A stretch of 64,000 bases of DNA from Mesorhizobium waimense (GTDB lineage Bacteria > Pseudomonadota > Alphaproteobacteria > Rhizobiales > Rhizobiaceae): the NCBI RefSeq assembly GCF_003601975.1, contig NZ_QZWZ01000010.1, forward strand, positions 155,239 to 219,238, in the 5' to 3' direction. The notes beneath the pieces are model-generated. The model saw nothing but the letters and a program-made list of their open reading frames with translations. It did no database searches and was not told where the DNA came from. Positions 46,324 to 56,509 of this stretch are shown here, in pieces. The translations under genes and the position numbers were made by a program. The number at the start of each line of letters is the position of its first letter. The stretch's first letter is position 1.

Positions 46324-47613
46324 ATGACCGACACCAACGACAAGAAGACGGGAATTTCCCGCCGCTCGCTGCTGAAGACAGGTGCCGCCGCCGTGGGCCT
46401 TGCCGCCGGCTCGGGCGCCATCACCGGCTTCCCGACCATCTGGGCGCAGTCAAACATCACGCTGCGCCAATTCGGCACCGGCGTGTCGAACCTCAATGCC
46501 ATCGCCGACAAGTGCAAGGCAGATCTCGGCATCACGCTGGAGATGACGGCGACCGATTCCGACGCGGCCGCGCAGCGGGCCGTGACCCAGCCCGACAGCT
46601 ACGACATCGCCGACATCGAATACTGGATCTGCAAGAAGGTGTTCCCCACCGGCGTGCTGCAGCCGATGGATGTCAGCAAGCTGAAATATTACGACGAGCT
46701 GGTGCCGCTGTTCAAAACCGGCAAGCTGACGCCGGACAGCGTCATTGCCCAGGGCACTGCGCCGCACACGGTCGGCTATGTCGAGGCGCAGGACAGCAAG
46801 GTCTTCGCCAAGGCGCCGACCAACTGGTTCACCATGGTGCCGACCATCTACAATGCCGACACGCTGGGCATCCGCCCCGACCTCGTCGGCCGCGACATCT
46901 CCACCTGGGCCGACATCATGGACCCGGCCTTCAAGGGCAAGACCGCGATCCTCAACATCCCGTCGATCGGCATCATGGATGCGGCGATGATCATGGAAGC
47001 CATGGGCAACATCAAATATGCCGACAAGGGCAACATGACCAAGGAAGAGATCGACAAGACCATCGACTTCCTGATCAAGGCCAAGCAGGACGGCCAGTTC
47101 CGCGCCTTCTGGAAATCCTTTGACGAGAGCGTCAACCTGATGGCTTCGGGCGAAGTGGTGATCCAGTCGATGTGGTCGCCGGCAGTGGCCGCCGTGCGCT
47201 CCAAGGGCATTCCCTGCCGGTTCCAGCCGCTCAAGGAAGGCTATCGCTCGTGGGGCGGCGGCCTTGGCCTGGCGGCCCATCTCAAGGGCGCCGAACTCGA
47301 CGCGGCCTATGAATACATCAACTGGTACACGTCGGGCTGGGTCGGCGGCTATCTCAACCGCCAGGGCTACTACTCGGCCAACATGGTCTCAGCCAAGAAG
47401 TTCATGTCCGAGGACGAATGGGGCTACTGGATCGAAGGCAAGCCGGCCAAGGGCGAGATCAAGGCGCCCGACGGCACCGTCATGGAAAAGGCCGGCGCCG
47501 TTCGCGACGGCGGCTCCTTCGAACAGCGCATGGGCAGGGTCGCCTGCTGGAACTCGGTCATGGACGAGGACCGCTACATGGTGAAGCGCTGGAACGAGTT
47601 CATCGCGGCGTAA
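46324..47613 (+). CDS. Substrate-binding protein with Tat signal (PotD-like)
   Basis: A 429-residue periplasmic binding protein. The N-terminus carries a twin-arginine signal (ISRRSLLKTG at residues 11-20, then a hydrophobic stretch and WAQS cleavage region), so it is exported folded. The mature part follows the polyamine/spermidine binder pattern (extracellular solute-binding family 8 type), with WWS-like MWSPAVAAVRS and INWYTSGWVGGYL. Substrate is not clear; the racemase downstream hints at an amino-acid derivative or hydantoin. A large nested palindrome follows. Confidence 0.9.
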   Translation: MTDTNDKKTGISRRSLLKTGAAAVGLAAGSGAITGFPTIWAQSNITLRQFGTGVSNLNAIADKCKADLGITLEMTATDSDAAAQRAVTQPDSYDIADIEYWICKKVFPTGVLQPMDVSKLKYYDELVPLFKTGKLTPDSVIAQGTAPHTVGYVEAQDSKVFAKAPTNWFTMVPTIYNADTLGIRPDLVGRDISTWADIMDPAFKGKTAILNIPSIGIMDAAMIMEAMGNIKYADKGNMTKEEIDKTIDFLIKAKQDGQFRAFWKSFDESVNLMASGEVVIQSMWSPAVAAVRSKGIPCRFQPLKEGYRSWGGGLGLAAHLKGAELDAAYEYINWYTSGWVGGYLNRQGYYSANMVSAKKFMSEDEWGYWIEGKPAKGEIKAPDGTVMEKAGAVRDGGSFEQRMGRVACWNSVMDEDRYMVKRWNEFIAA

Positions 47614-47627
47614 ATTCAAACTCCGCC

Positions 47628-47774
47628 CCTTCTCCCCTTGTGGGAGAAGGTAGCCGAGCCAAGCTCGGTCGGATGAGGGGTGTTGGACGGATCGCCAACG
47701 CCGAGTTTCTTCCAACACCCCTCATCCGTCTTGTTGCTTCGCGCCAATCCACCTTCTCCCACAAGGGGAGAAGG
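47628..47774. repeat. Nested palindromic repeat element
   Basis: A 147-base element with perfect 24-base outer arms (47628-47651 and 47751-47774) and perfect 18-base inner arms (47670-47687 and 47711-47728). Each outer arm itself is self-complementary (CCTTCTCCC...GGGAGAAGG). It lies between the binding-protein and permease genes of one operon and resembles rhizobial intergenic mosaic or miniature inverted-repeat elements. Confidence 0.8.
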
Positions 47775-47806
47775 AAGAGGCCCACAACCGCCCGTCGGAT
47801 ATCCGC

Positions 47807-48718
47807 ATGACAGTTGCGCTCGAACGCCCTGCAATGGCCGCCGCCAAGCCCGCCAGACGCCGCCGCTTCTCGCTCGGCGCCGTCGCCCCCTATCTGCAGT
47901 CGGCGCCGCTGGCGCTGATCCTTGGCGCCTTCCTGCTTTTGCCGATCATCATGATCGTCGTCGTCTCTTTCTGGGACTACGACTTCGCCGCAATGTATCC
48001 GGATTTCCTGACCACCAATTATTCCGATGTGCTGGGCTCCTGGGTCACCTGGAAGACCTATCTCAACACCATCAAGTTCGCCGTCATCGTCTGGGCGCTG
48101 ACCCTGTTCATCGGCTTCTGGGTCGCCTATTTCCTTGCCTTCCACATCCGCACCACGGCCATGCAGATGGTGCTGTTCCTGGTCTGCACGGTGCCGTTCC
48201 TGACCTCCAACATCATCCGCATGATCTCGTGGATCCCGGTGCTCGGTCGCAACGGGCTGATCAACTCGACGCTGGTGCATATGGGCCTGGTGCCGAAGCC
48301 GATCGAATGGCTGCTCTATTCCGAATTCGCCGTCGTGCTGGCCATGGTGCATCTCTACACGCTGTTCATGGTGACGCCGATCTTCAACACGCTGATGCGC
48401 ATCGACCGCTCGCTGTTCGAGGCCGCGCGCGACGCCGGCGCCTCCGGCTGGCAGGTGTTGTGGAACGTCGTCATCCCGCTGGCCAAGCCGGGCATGGCGA
48501 TCGGCACCATCTTCGTCGTCACGCTTGTCATGGCCGACTTCTCGACGGTGCAGGTGATGTCGGGCGGGCAGAGTGCCTCGGTCGCGCTGATGATGAAGAA
48601 CCAGATGTCGCTGCTGCAATATCCGGCCGCGGCGGCCAATGCGGTCGTGCTGCTGGTGCTGGTGCTTTTGATGGTCGCAGGCATCCTGCGCATCGTCGAC
48701 ATCCGCAAGGAGCTCTGA
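47807..48718 (+). CDS. ABC transporter permease (PotB-like, second system)
   Basis: A 303-residue permease with an N-terminal membrane segment at about residues 35-58 and about five more, and the EAA loop FEAARDAGASGWQVLWNVVI. It begins 33 bases after the palindromic element, so the repeat has inserted into or replaced the usual spacer of the operon. TGA is followed by the next start after one base, showing tight coupling. Confidence 0.92.
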   Translation: MTVALERPAMAAAKPARRRRFSLGAVAPYLQSAPLALILGAFLLLPIIMIVVVSFWDYDFAAMYPDFLTTNYSDVLGSWVTWKTYLNTIKFAVIVWALTLFIGFWVAYFLAFHIRTTAMQMVLFLVCTVPFLTSNIIRMISWIPVLGRNGLINSTLVHMGLVPKPIEWLLYSEFAVVLAMVHLYTLFMVTPIFNTLMRIDRSLFEAARDAGASGWQVLWNVVIPLAKPGMAIGTIFVVTLVMADFSTVQVMSGGQSASVALMMKNQMSLLQYPAAAANAVVLLVLVLLMVAGILRIVDIRKEL

Positions 48719-48719
48719 C

Positions 48720-49534
<815 letters not shown>

Positions 49535-49538
<4 letters not shown>

Positions 49539-50293
49539 CAACCGCAGTGCAGATCCTCGTCGTCAATCCGAACACGACAGCCAGCATGACCGACACCATC
49601 GCGGCAGCGGCCCGGTCGGTCGCCGGTACCCGGACGGAAATCGTTGCCGTCACTTCGTCCATGGGACCGGTGTCGATCGAAGGTTACTATGACGAGGCGC
49701 TCGCCGTGCCGGGCCTGCTGGTCGAGATCGCCGCCGGCGAGCGTGCTGGCGCGCAGGCGGCTATCATCGCCTGTTTCGATGACACCGGGCTCGACGCCGC
49801 GCGCGCCATGGCCAACATACCGGTCGTCGGTATTTGCGAGGCGGCGCTCGGCATGGCTTCCTTCATCGCGCAGCGGTTCACCGTCGTGACGACGACCCAA
49901 CGGTCGTGGGTTCCCGTCGAGGCGCTGGTGCAGCGCTACGGCATGGCGGGCCGAGCGCGCGTTCGCGCCGCCGACATCCCGGTACTCGCGCTCGAGGACC
50001 CGGCGTCGGGCGCGGCCGAGAAACTGCGCGGCGAAATCGCGCGCGCCCTCGACGAGGATCGCGCCGAGGCGATCGTGCTCGGCTGTGCCGGCATGGCCGA
50101 TCTCGCGGCCGAGTTGCAGCGGGCGTTCGGCGTTCCGGTGATCGACGGCGTCGGGGCTGCGGTCAAGCAGGCCGAGGCGCTGATTGCGCTTGGCCTGTCG
50201 ACATCCAAGCGTGGTGCCTATGCAACCCCGCTGGCAAAGCCCTATCGTGGCGCATTGGAATCCTTTGCCCCTGGTGCCGTCGCCGCCGAGTGA
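49535..50293 (+). CDS. Hydantoin/aspartate racemase-family enzyme
   Basis: A 252-residue enzyme of the Asp/Glu/hydantoin racemase superfamily, which uses two cysteines to invert a stereocentre without cofactor. Both are present: Cys80 in AAIIACFDDTGL and Cys184 in IVLGCAGM, and the N-terminal QILVVNPNTTASMT is typical of hydantoin racemases. The listed TTG start overlaps the permease stop (TTGA); a GTG at 49547 is the alternative. Position in the transporter operon suggests the imported compound or its product must be epimerised before breakdown. Confidence 0.88.
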
Positions 50294-50298
50294 TCGCA

Positions 50299-51132
50299 AT
50301 GCCCCGAACGATCCGGACCCTGACCTCAACGGAGGTTGAAACCCTTGTCGACTGGGCGGCGGGCGAGGGCTGGAATCCCGGTCTCGGCGATGCCGCCGTG
50401 TTTCAGGCGGCCGACCCCGAGGGTTTCATCGGCGCCTTCGTCGACGGCGAGATGGTGGCCGGCATTTCGGCCGTCGCCTATGGCGACGGGTTCGGCTTCA
50501 TCGGCCTTTATATCTGCCGCCCGGACAGGCGCGGCGAGGGGCATGGCAAGGCGGTCTGGGACGCCGGCATGGCGCGGCTCGGCAATCGCAGCATCGGGCT
50601 CGACGGCGTCGCCGAGCAGCGGGCCAACTACCGGCGCATGGGGTTCGTGCCAGCCTATGAGACCGTCCGCTACAGCGGGCGTGTCGCCGGCCTGGCAGGC
50701 GGCGGCAGCGTCAGACCTGTGGCAGGCGAGCCCATCGCCGACATCCTGGCTTACGACCGCAAATGTTTCCCGGCGCCACGGCAAGCTTTCCTCAGCGGTT
50801 GGCTGCAGCCGCCGCGCATTGCGCTCGCGGCGATGAATTCGGCAGGCGTTTCCGGCTATGGCGTGGCGCGACAGTGCCGCGACGGCTACAAGGTCGGACC
50901 GCTCTTTGCCGACGATACGCACGTCGCGTTGCAATTGCTGGGGGCGCTTGCAGCACCGATGGCGCGGGACGCGCTTCACATCGACGTGCCGGCGGCCAAT
51001 AGCGGGTTCATCGCCGCGCTTCAGGCGGGCGGCTTGTCACCTGGTTTCACGACGACCCGCATGTACAGGGGAGGCGTGCCCCGGATTGCCTCGTCAAAGG
51101 TGTTCGGGACTACGACCCTGGAACTGGGCTGA
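50299..51132 (+). CDS. GNAT acetyltransferase with C-terminal second domain
   Basis: A 277-residue acetyl-CoA-dependent N-acetyltransferase. The N-terminal GNAT domain (about 1-135) has the acetyl-CoA-binding loop in RPDRRGEGHGKAVWDAGM; the C-terminal half (about 150-270) is the extra domain found in two-part GNAT enzymes. ATG 50299 is used; GTG 50290 would overlap the racemase stop. It closes the transporter/racemase operon. The acceptor amine may be the transported compound or a degradation product (inference). Confidence 0.82.
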   Translation: MPRTIRTLTSTEVETLVDWAAGEGWNPGLGDAAVFQAADPEGFIGAFVDGEMVAGISAVAYGDGFGFIGLYICRPDRRGEGHGKAVWDAGMARLGNRSIGLDGVAEQRANYRRMGFVPAYETVRYSGRVAGLAGGGSVRPVAGEPIADILAYDRKCFPAPRQAFLSGWLQPPRIALAAMNSAGVSGYGVARQCRDGYKVGPLFADDTHVALQLLGALAAPMARDALHIDVPAANSGFIAALQAGGLSPGFTTTRMYRGGVPRIASSKVFGTTTLELG

Positions 51133-51195
51133 TCCCGATCTGAAATCTCGCGCCACGAGCAAGCTCCGGCCAGCCGGTGGGAACGGCAGCGAATG

Positions 51196-52566
51196 TCAGG
51201 CCGCCCGGACCCCGGGCGCCTTGCGCGCCCAGGCGGGCAGCCAGTCGCCATGCGTCGCGAGCAGTTCATCCACCAGCGACCATATCTGGTCGAGGTCGAG
51301 TTCGGCCGCCGTGTGCGGGTCCATCATCGCCGCGTGGTAGATATGTTCGCGGTTCTCCGTCATCAGGGCCTGAACCGTCAGTTCCTGCACATTGATGTTG
51401 GTGCGGATCAGCGCGGTGAGCTGCGGCGGCAACGCGCCGATGAAGGTCGGCTGGATGCCGGAGGCATCAACGAGGCACGGCACCTCAGCCGCGCAATTCT
51501 CGGGCAATGAGGTGATGCAGCCATTGTTGCGGACGTTGCCGTAGATCACCGAGGGCTCGCCCGTCCACACCGAATTCATGATCGAGGAGGCATATTCCTT
51601 CGATTGCTCGACCTCGATCTTGTCGGCGGAGCGGTAGGCTTCCGCTTGCCCTTTCCAGCGCTCGATCTGCTCGATGCAGCGCTTCGGATATTCATCGAGC
51701 GGGATGCCGAATTTCTCGATCAGATCCTCGCGCCCTTCCTTGATGAAATAGGGCGTGTATTCGGCGAAATGTTCCGAGCTTTCGGTGACGAAATAGCCGA
51801 GCCGCGTCAGCATTTCGTAGCGCACCTTGTTCGGGCAGCGCGGGTTCCAGCCGGGCTTCGGCGCACGGCCTTCGCGGTAGGCGCGCACGAGATCCGGATA
51901 GAGGTTGCGATAGGAGCCGTCCGGCTGGCGATGCTCGAACTTGAGATAAAACGCCATGTGGTTGATGCCGGCCGAGCGGTAGCGGATTTCCTCGTAAGGA
52001 ATGTCGAGATCGTGCGCCAGTTCCATCGCCGTGCCCTGCACGGAATGGCAGAGGCCGACCTGCTTGATGTCAGGATATTTCTCGGCGATCGCCCAGGTGT
52101 TGATCGCCATCGGGTTCACATATTGCAGCATGATCGCCTGCGGGCAGACGGCGAGCATGTCTTCGCAGATCTTCCACAGATGCGGCACGGTTCTCAAGCC
52201 CCGCATGATGCCGCCGACGCCGAGCGTGTCGGCGATGGTCTGGCGCAGGCCGTATTTCTTCGGGACTTCGAAGTCGGTGACCGTGCAGGGCACGTAGCCG
52301 CCGATCTGGAAGGCAACGACGACGAAATCGGCACCCGCCAGCGCCTTGCGCTGGTCGGTATAGGTCTCGGCCTTGGCCTTTACCCCGAGCGTCGAGATCA
52401 GCTTGTTGACGACGATTGCGCTTTCTTCGAGGCGCTGCGGGTTGAGGTCCATCAGCGCGATCGTTGCACCGGACAACGAGGGACGCTGCAGCACGTCGCC
52501 GACGATGTTCTTCATGAAAACGGTGGAGCCAGCTCCGATGAATGCGATCTTGGGATTTCTTGCCAT
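51196..52566 (-). CDS. melA: Alpha-galactosidase, glycoside hydrolase family 4
   Basis: A 456-residue NAD- and Mn-dependent alpha-galactosidase, closely resembling E. coli MelA along its full length. Seen are the Rossmann motif IAFIGAGSTVFMKNIVGDVL, FQIGGYVPCTVTDFEVPKKY, YVNPMAINTWA, the metal-binding GLCHSVQGT and AGINHMAFYL. The start ATG 52566 has GGAG seven bases upstream; a further ATG at 52581 lacks a site. It is the last gene of the alpha-galactoside operon, hydrolysing imported melibiose or raffinose-type sugars in the cytoplasm. Confidence 0.94.
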   Translation of the reverse strand: MARNPKIAFIGAGSTVFMKNIVGDVLQRPSLSGATIALMDLNPQRLEESAIVVNKLISTLGVKAKAETYTDQRKALAGADFVVVAFQIGGYVPCTVTDFEVPKKYGLRQTIADTLGVGGIMRGLRTVPHLWKICEDMLAVCPQAIMLQYVNPMAINTWAIAEKYPDIKQVGLCHSVQGTAMELAHDLDIPYEEIRYRSAGINHMAFYLKFEHRQPDGSYRNLYPDLVRAYREGRAPKPGWNPRCPNKVRYEMLTRLGYFVTESSEHFAEYTPYFIKEGREDLIEKFGIPLDEYPKRCIEQIERWKGQAEAYRSADKIEVEQSKEYASSIMNSVWTGEPSVIYGNVRNNGCITSLPENCAAEVPCLVDASGIQPTFIGALPPQLTALIRTNINVQELTVQALMTENREHIYHAAMMDPHTAAELDLDQIWSLVDELLATHGDWLPAWARKAPGVRAA

Positions 52567-52587
52567 AACAATCTCCGGCACATGCGA

Positions 52588-54255
52588 TCAGGCTACCTCG
52601 AAAGCGGCTTTGACGAGCCGTTCCGTGTAAGCGGTTTTGGGATTGGACAGAACTTCGTTGACGGGACCCTCTTCCATGATCTTGCCGTGCTGCATGACGA
52701 TCACGCGGTGGCATAGCGCCCTCACGACCTTGAGATCGTGCGAGATGAAGAGGTAGCTGAGACCCCGTTCGCGCTGCAGCTTGCGCAGCAGTTCGATGAT
52801 CTGCGCCTGGACCGAGAGGTCCAGCGCCGATGTCGGCTCGTCGAGTACGATGAATTCGGGCTCCAGCGCGATGGCGCGGGCAATCGCGATGCGCTGGCGT
52901 TGGCCGCCGGAAAACTCGTGCGGGAAGCGCGACAGGATATTGCCCGGCATGCCGGCGCTGACCAGTGCATCGCGCACCCGCTCGATGCGGTCGTTCTTGG
53001 TGACGCCGATGCTGTTGACGATCAGCCCTTCCTCGATGATCTGGCCGATCGTCATGCGCGGATTGAGCGACGAGAACGGATCCTGGAACACGACCTGCAT
53101 ACGCGAGCGCAAAGGCCGCATCTGCGATCGCGACCTGCCGTGGATTGCCTGGCCGTCGAAATGGATCTCGCCGCTGGTGGCATTGTTGAGCCTCAGCAGC
53201 GCCTCGCCGAAAGTCGTCTTGCCGGATCCGGATTCGCCGACCAACCCCAGCGTTTCGTGACGGCGAAGGCTGAGGTCGAGGCTGTCGACAGCTACGAGTT
53301 CGCGCCAGTCGGGCTTGAAGAAGGTGCCATGCCGCAGCATGAAGGAAACGCGGACGCGTTTGGCATCGAGAATGATGTCGGACCCTTCCGGCAGCGGGTT
53401 TGCCTGGCCACGCGGCTCGGACCCAAGCAGGTGTTGTGTGTAGGGATGCTGCGGATTGGCGAAAAGCCTCTCCGTCACATTGTGCTCGCACATCGCTCCG
53501 TGCTGCATGACATAGACATAGTCGGAGAACTTGCGCACCACGGTCAGGTCGTGGGTGATCAGGATCACTGCCATGCGCAATTTCTGCTGCAGGTTGCGAA
53601 TGAGGTTGAGGATCTGCGCCTGGACGGTGACATCGAGTGCCGTCGTCGGCTCGTCGGCGATCAGCACGTCCGGATCGTTGGCTAAAGCCATGGCGATCAT
53701 GACACGCTGGCGCTGGCCGCCGGAAAGCTGGTGCGGATACTGTCTCAGCCGCGCCGCTGGGTCGGGTATCTGCACCTGCTGCAGAAGTTCGAGCGCGCGT
53801 GCCTCGGCCTGCCTGCGGCTCGTCTTGCGATGCACGCGAATTGCTTCGACGATCTGGCTGCCGATCGTGTAGATCGGATTGAGCGAGCTCATCGGCTCCT
53901 GGAAGATCATCGAAATGCGGTCGCCGCGCAGTTTGCGCCGAGCCCGCTCGGAGAATTTCAGGATGTTCGCCCCGTCATAACAGACGGTCGATTTCGGCGA
54001 CACGACCGCGCGCTTCGACAACAGGCCCATGACTGTGCGCGCCGTCACCGATTTGCCAGATCCGGATTCGCCGACGATGGCGATCGTCTCGCCGCGATAG
54101 AGCTGGAAGGAGATGTCCTTGACGGCCTGGACCATGCCGTCCTCGACCTTGAAGTCGACGCCGATGCTGCGGGCATCGATGACCGGGTTTTCCGAACGCC
54201 CGGCATGGTCGAGCCGGACAGGCGGAGCGAAGGTATTGATGAGCGCGACAGCCAT
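52588..54255 (-). CDS. agpD: Alpha-galactoside ABC transporter ATPase, double NBD (AgpD-like)
   Basis: A 555-residue fusion of two Dpp/Opp-type ATPase domains: the first has Walker A GESGSGKSV near residue 53, the second GESGSGKTT near residue 350, each with a signature (LSGGQRQRVMIAMAL and FSGGQRQRIAIARAI) and Walker B. The C-terminal helix of each half carries the PYTQHLL-type motif of oligopeptide transporters. The start ATG 54255 has GAGGGG upstream. Gene order and partners match the S. meliloti agp system, where a peptide-type transporter imports alpha-galactosides. Confidence 0.88.
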   Translation of the reverse strand: MAVALINTFAPPVRLDHAGRSENPVIDARSIGVDFKVEDGMVQAVKDISFQLYRGETIAIVGESGSGKSVTARTVMGLLSKRAVVSPKSTVCYDGANILKFSERARRKLRGDRISMIFQEPMSSLNPIYTIGSQIVEAIRVHRKTSRRQAEARALELLQQVQIPDPAARLRQYPHQLSGGQRQRVMIAMALANDPDVLIADEPTTALDVTVQAQILNLIRNLQQKLRMAVILITHDLTVVRKFSDYVYVMQHGAMCEHNVTERLFANPQHPYTQHLLGSEPRGQANPLPEGSDIILDAKRVRVSFMLRHGTFFKPDWRELVAVDSLDLSLRRHETLGLVGESGSGKTTFGEALLRLNNATSGEIHFDGQAIHGRSRSQMRPLRSRMQVVFQDPFSSLNPRMTIGQIIEEGLIVNSIGVTKNDRIERVRDALVSAGMPGNILSRFPHEFSGGQRQRIAIARAIALEPEFIVLDEPTSALDLSVQAQIIELLRKLQRERGLSYLFISHDLKVVRALCHRVIVMQHGKIMEEGPVNEVLSNPKTAYTERLVKAAFEVA

Positions 54256-54265
54256 CACATGCCCC

Positions 54266-55405
54266 TCAATACGGATCGACTGCATCGCGCAGCCCATCGC
54301 CAAGCGCGTTGAAGGCGAAGACGGTGACAAGCACGAAGCCGACCGGGGCAAGGATCCAGGGATAGGTGCCGATGACCGAGTAGGTGGCGGTGTCCTGCAG
54401 CATCAGTCCCCATGAGATCAGCGGCGGCTTCACGGCGAAACCGAGAAAGCCCAGGAATGATTCAAGCAGGACTACACTCGGGATCGCCAGGGTGACGGCA
54501 ACAATGACGTGGCTCATCACATTGGGGAAAATGTGCTGCATGATGATGCGGCGATCGGTGGCGCCGACCGCCATCGCGGCGCGAACATAGTCGATGCGCG
54601 CCAGCGCCAGCGTCTTGCCGCGGACTTCGCGCGACATCTGCGCCCAGCCGAGCGCCGACATGATGATGATCACGAAGGCGAGGAAAACATTGGTGGGCGC
54701 TGTCACCGGGACAAGCGATGTCAGCGCAAGATAGAGCGGCAATTGCGGGAAGGCGAGCACCAGTTCGACGAAACGCTGCACCCAGACATCGAACGTGCCG
54801 CCGAAATAGCCCGACACCATGCCGACGGTGGTGCCAATCACGGTGACGATGAAGACCACGGTCAGCGCAATCATCAAGGAGATGCGCGAACCGTAGATGG
54901 CGCGGGCCAGCACGTCGCGGCCGAATTTGTCAGTGCCGAGGAAATGCACCGGCTGGCCGTCGGTCGAGCCGAAGAAGTGCCGGTTCGCGGGGATCAGGCC
55001 AAGCAGCCTGTAGTCGGCGCCCTTGACGAAGAAGCCGAGCAGGCGCGGATGGTCATAGTCTGGTCCGACGACCGGCTGGAAGGTGACGGGGTCGAGTTCC
55101 GCAGAATCCGCCAGTGCATAGACGCGCGGCTGAAAAACGAAATTGCCGTCCTTGTCGTGGAAGCTCATCACCTGCGGCGGGGCGAAACCGACGTCGGTCA
55201 CCTTGGGATCCATGGGTGCGAAGAAATCGGCAAACACCGCCATCAAGACCAGCAGCACGACCAGGATAAGCCCGGCCATGCCGGTCCAGGATCGCTTCAG
55301 GCGACGCCAGACGAGCGCGAGATAGCTCTCATTGCCGTGCGGGCGTTTCTCTTTGTCGACCGATACTTCGGGCGGTGGCGGCAGGGAGGGCTCGCGGGCA
55401 AGCAT
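54266..55405 (-). CDS. agpC: Alpha-galactoside ABC transporter permease (AgpC-like)
   Basis: A 379-residue DppC/OppC-type permease. A proline-rich cytoplasmic N-terminus precedes a membrane segment at about residues 45-70 (MAGLILVVLLVLMAVFADFF); the large insert (about 70-160) and the later LGTDKFGRDVLARAIYGSRI are characteristic of DppC-like subunits. I start at ATG 55405, which has GGAGG eight bases upstream and lies just after the previous stop; an in-frame GTG at 55432 would overlap the upstream permease. Confidence 0.88.
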   Translation of the reverse strand: MLAREPSLPPPPEVSVDKEKRPHGNESYLALVWRRLKRSWTGMAGLILVVLLVLMAVFADFFAPMDPKVTDVGFAPPQVMSFHDKDGNFVFQPRVYALADSAELDPVTFQPVVGPDYDHPRLLGFFVKGADYRLLGLIPANRHFFGSTDGQPVHFLGTDKFGRDVLARAIYGSRISLMIALTVVFIVTVIGTTVGMVSGYFGGTFDVWVQRFVELVLAFPQLPLYLALTSLVPVTAPTNVFLAFVIIIMSALGWAQMSREVRGKTLALARIDYVRAAMAVGATDRRIIMQHIFPNVMSHVIVAVTLAIPSVVLLESFLGFLGFAVKPPLISWGLMLQDTATYSVIGTYPWILAPVGFVLVTVFAFNALGDGLRDAVDPY

Positions 55406-55406
55406 G

Positions 55407-56414
55407 TCAGGCGCCTCCGTATTGGCGGACACGGGGGTCGAGCAGGGCGAGCAGCATGTCGGCGATGATGTTGCCGACGATCAGCGTCGCCGACAGCACC
55501 ATCATGAAGGTCGCGGTGACATAGACGTCGCCGACCGCCATGGAGCCGACGATCGCCGGGCCGACGGTCGGCAGGGCGAAGATGATCGCGGTCTCGATCT
55601 CGCCGGTGAGCATGTAGGGCAGCACCACGCCCTGGTACATGACCAGAGGATGCAGCGCATTGGGCACCGCATGGCGCATGACCACCGCACTGCCGCTCAG
55701 GCCCTTGGCACGGGCGGTTTCGACATATTGCGCGTTCAGCGTGTCGAGCAGATTGCCGCGCATGACGCGCATGTTGTAGGCGAGCCCGCCGAAAGTGGCG
55801 ATCGCGACGACCGGCCAGACATGCTTGACGAGGTCGACGAACTTCGCCCAGGACCACGGTGCGCCGCCATACTGCGGGGAAAAGAAGCTGCCGATCTCGG
55901 ACACGTTGAACTGGAAGACCAGCAGATAGACGATGATCAGCGCCATCAGGAAGCGGGGCACCGTCATGCCGAGGAAGGAGACAGCCGACAGCGCGCTGTC
56001 GATCCAGCTGTACTGCCTGGTCGCCGCCCAGATGCCGAATGTGATGCCCAGCACCGAAGCTAGCAGGTGGCAAACAAGCGCCAGCAGCAGCGTGCGCGGC
56101 AGCCTTTCGCCGACCACGTCGGCGACCGGCTTGTTGTAGTAAAGGCTGTAGCCGAAATCACCGCGGGTGACGATGCCGGTGATCCAGTTGAAATACTGGA
56201 CCGGCATCGGCTTATCGAGACCGTGCTCGACCCGGTAGGCCTGCGCCTGCGCGTCGGCCTCGGCGAAGGAGGCTCCGCCCTGGTTGATGAGCTGCGAGCG
56301 GATGTAGTCGGCGTAGTCGCCCGGCGGTGCCTGGATGATGGCGAAGGTGACCAGGCTCAGAATGACGAGAACCGGTATTGCGGATGCTATGCGTATCATC
56401 AGGAATCGCAGCAT
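55407..56414 (-). CDS. agpB: Alpha-galactoside ABC transporter permease (AgpB-like)
   Basis: A 335-residue DppB/OppB-type permease. N-terminal membrane segment at residues about 8-30 (IASAIPVLVILSLVTFAI), then the periplasmic region with the family YRVEHGLDKPMPVQYFNWIT pattern, and five more membrane segments containing ARAKGLSGSAVVMRHAVPNA, the EAA-type loop. It follows agpA after a strong hairpin. Confidence 0.9.
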   Translation of the reverse strand: MLRFLMIRIASAIPVLVILSLVTFAIIQAPPGDYADYIRSQLINQGGASFAEADAQAQAYRVEHGLDKPMPVQYFNWITGIVTRGDFGYSLYYNKPVADVVGERLPRTLLLALVCHLLASVLGITFGIWAATRQYSWIDSALSAVSFLGMTVPRFLMALIIVYLLVFQFNVSEIGSFFSPQYGGAPWSWAKFVDLVKHVWPVVAIATFGGLAYNMRVMRGNLLDTLNAQYVETARAKGLSGSAVVMRHAVPNALHPLVMYQGVVLPYMLTGEIETAIIFALPTVGPAIVGSMAVGDVYVTATFMMVLSATLIVGNIIADMLLALLDPRVRQYGGA

Positions 56415-56458
56415 CGGACCGTTTCTCCTCCTTGCATTCGGGTTCAGCTATCCTTGGC

Positions 56459-56486
56459 CCCCGGCCGCGCCGCAGCGCGGCCGGGG
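56459..56486 (-). terminator. Strong hairpin after agpA
   Basis: Perfect 12-base inverted repeat CCCCGGCCGCGC / GCGCGGCCGGGG with loop CGCA, between the agpA stop and agpB. No T-run follows on the minus strand, so it is more likely a 3'-stabiliser or attenuator than a full terminator. Confidence 0.7.
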
Positions 56487-56509
56487 AACTTCGCAGTCAG
56501 GGAGGAAAC

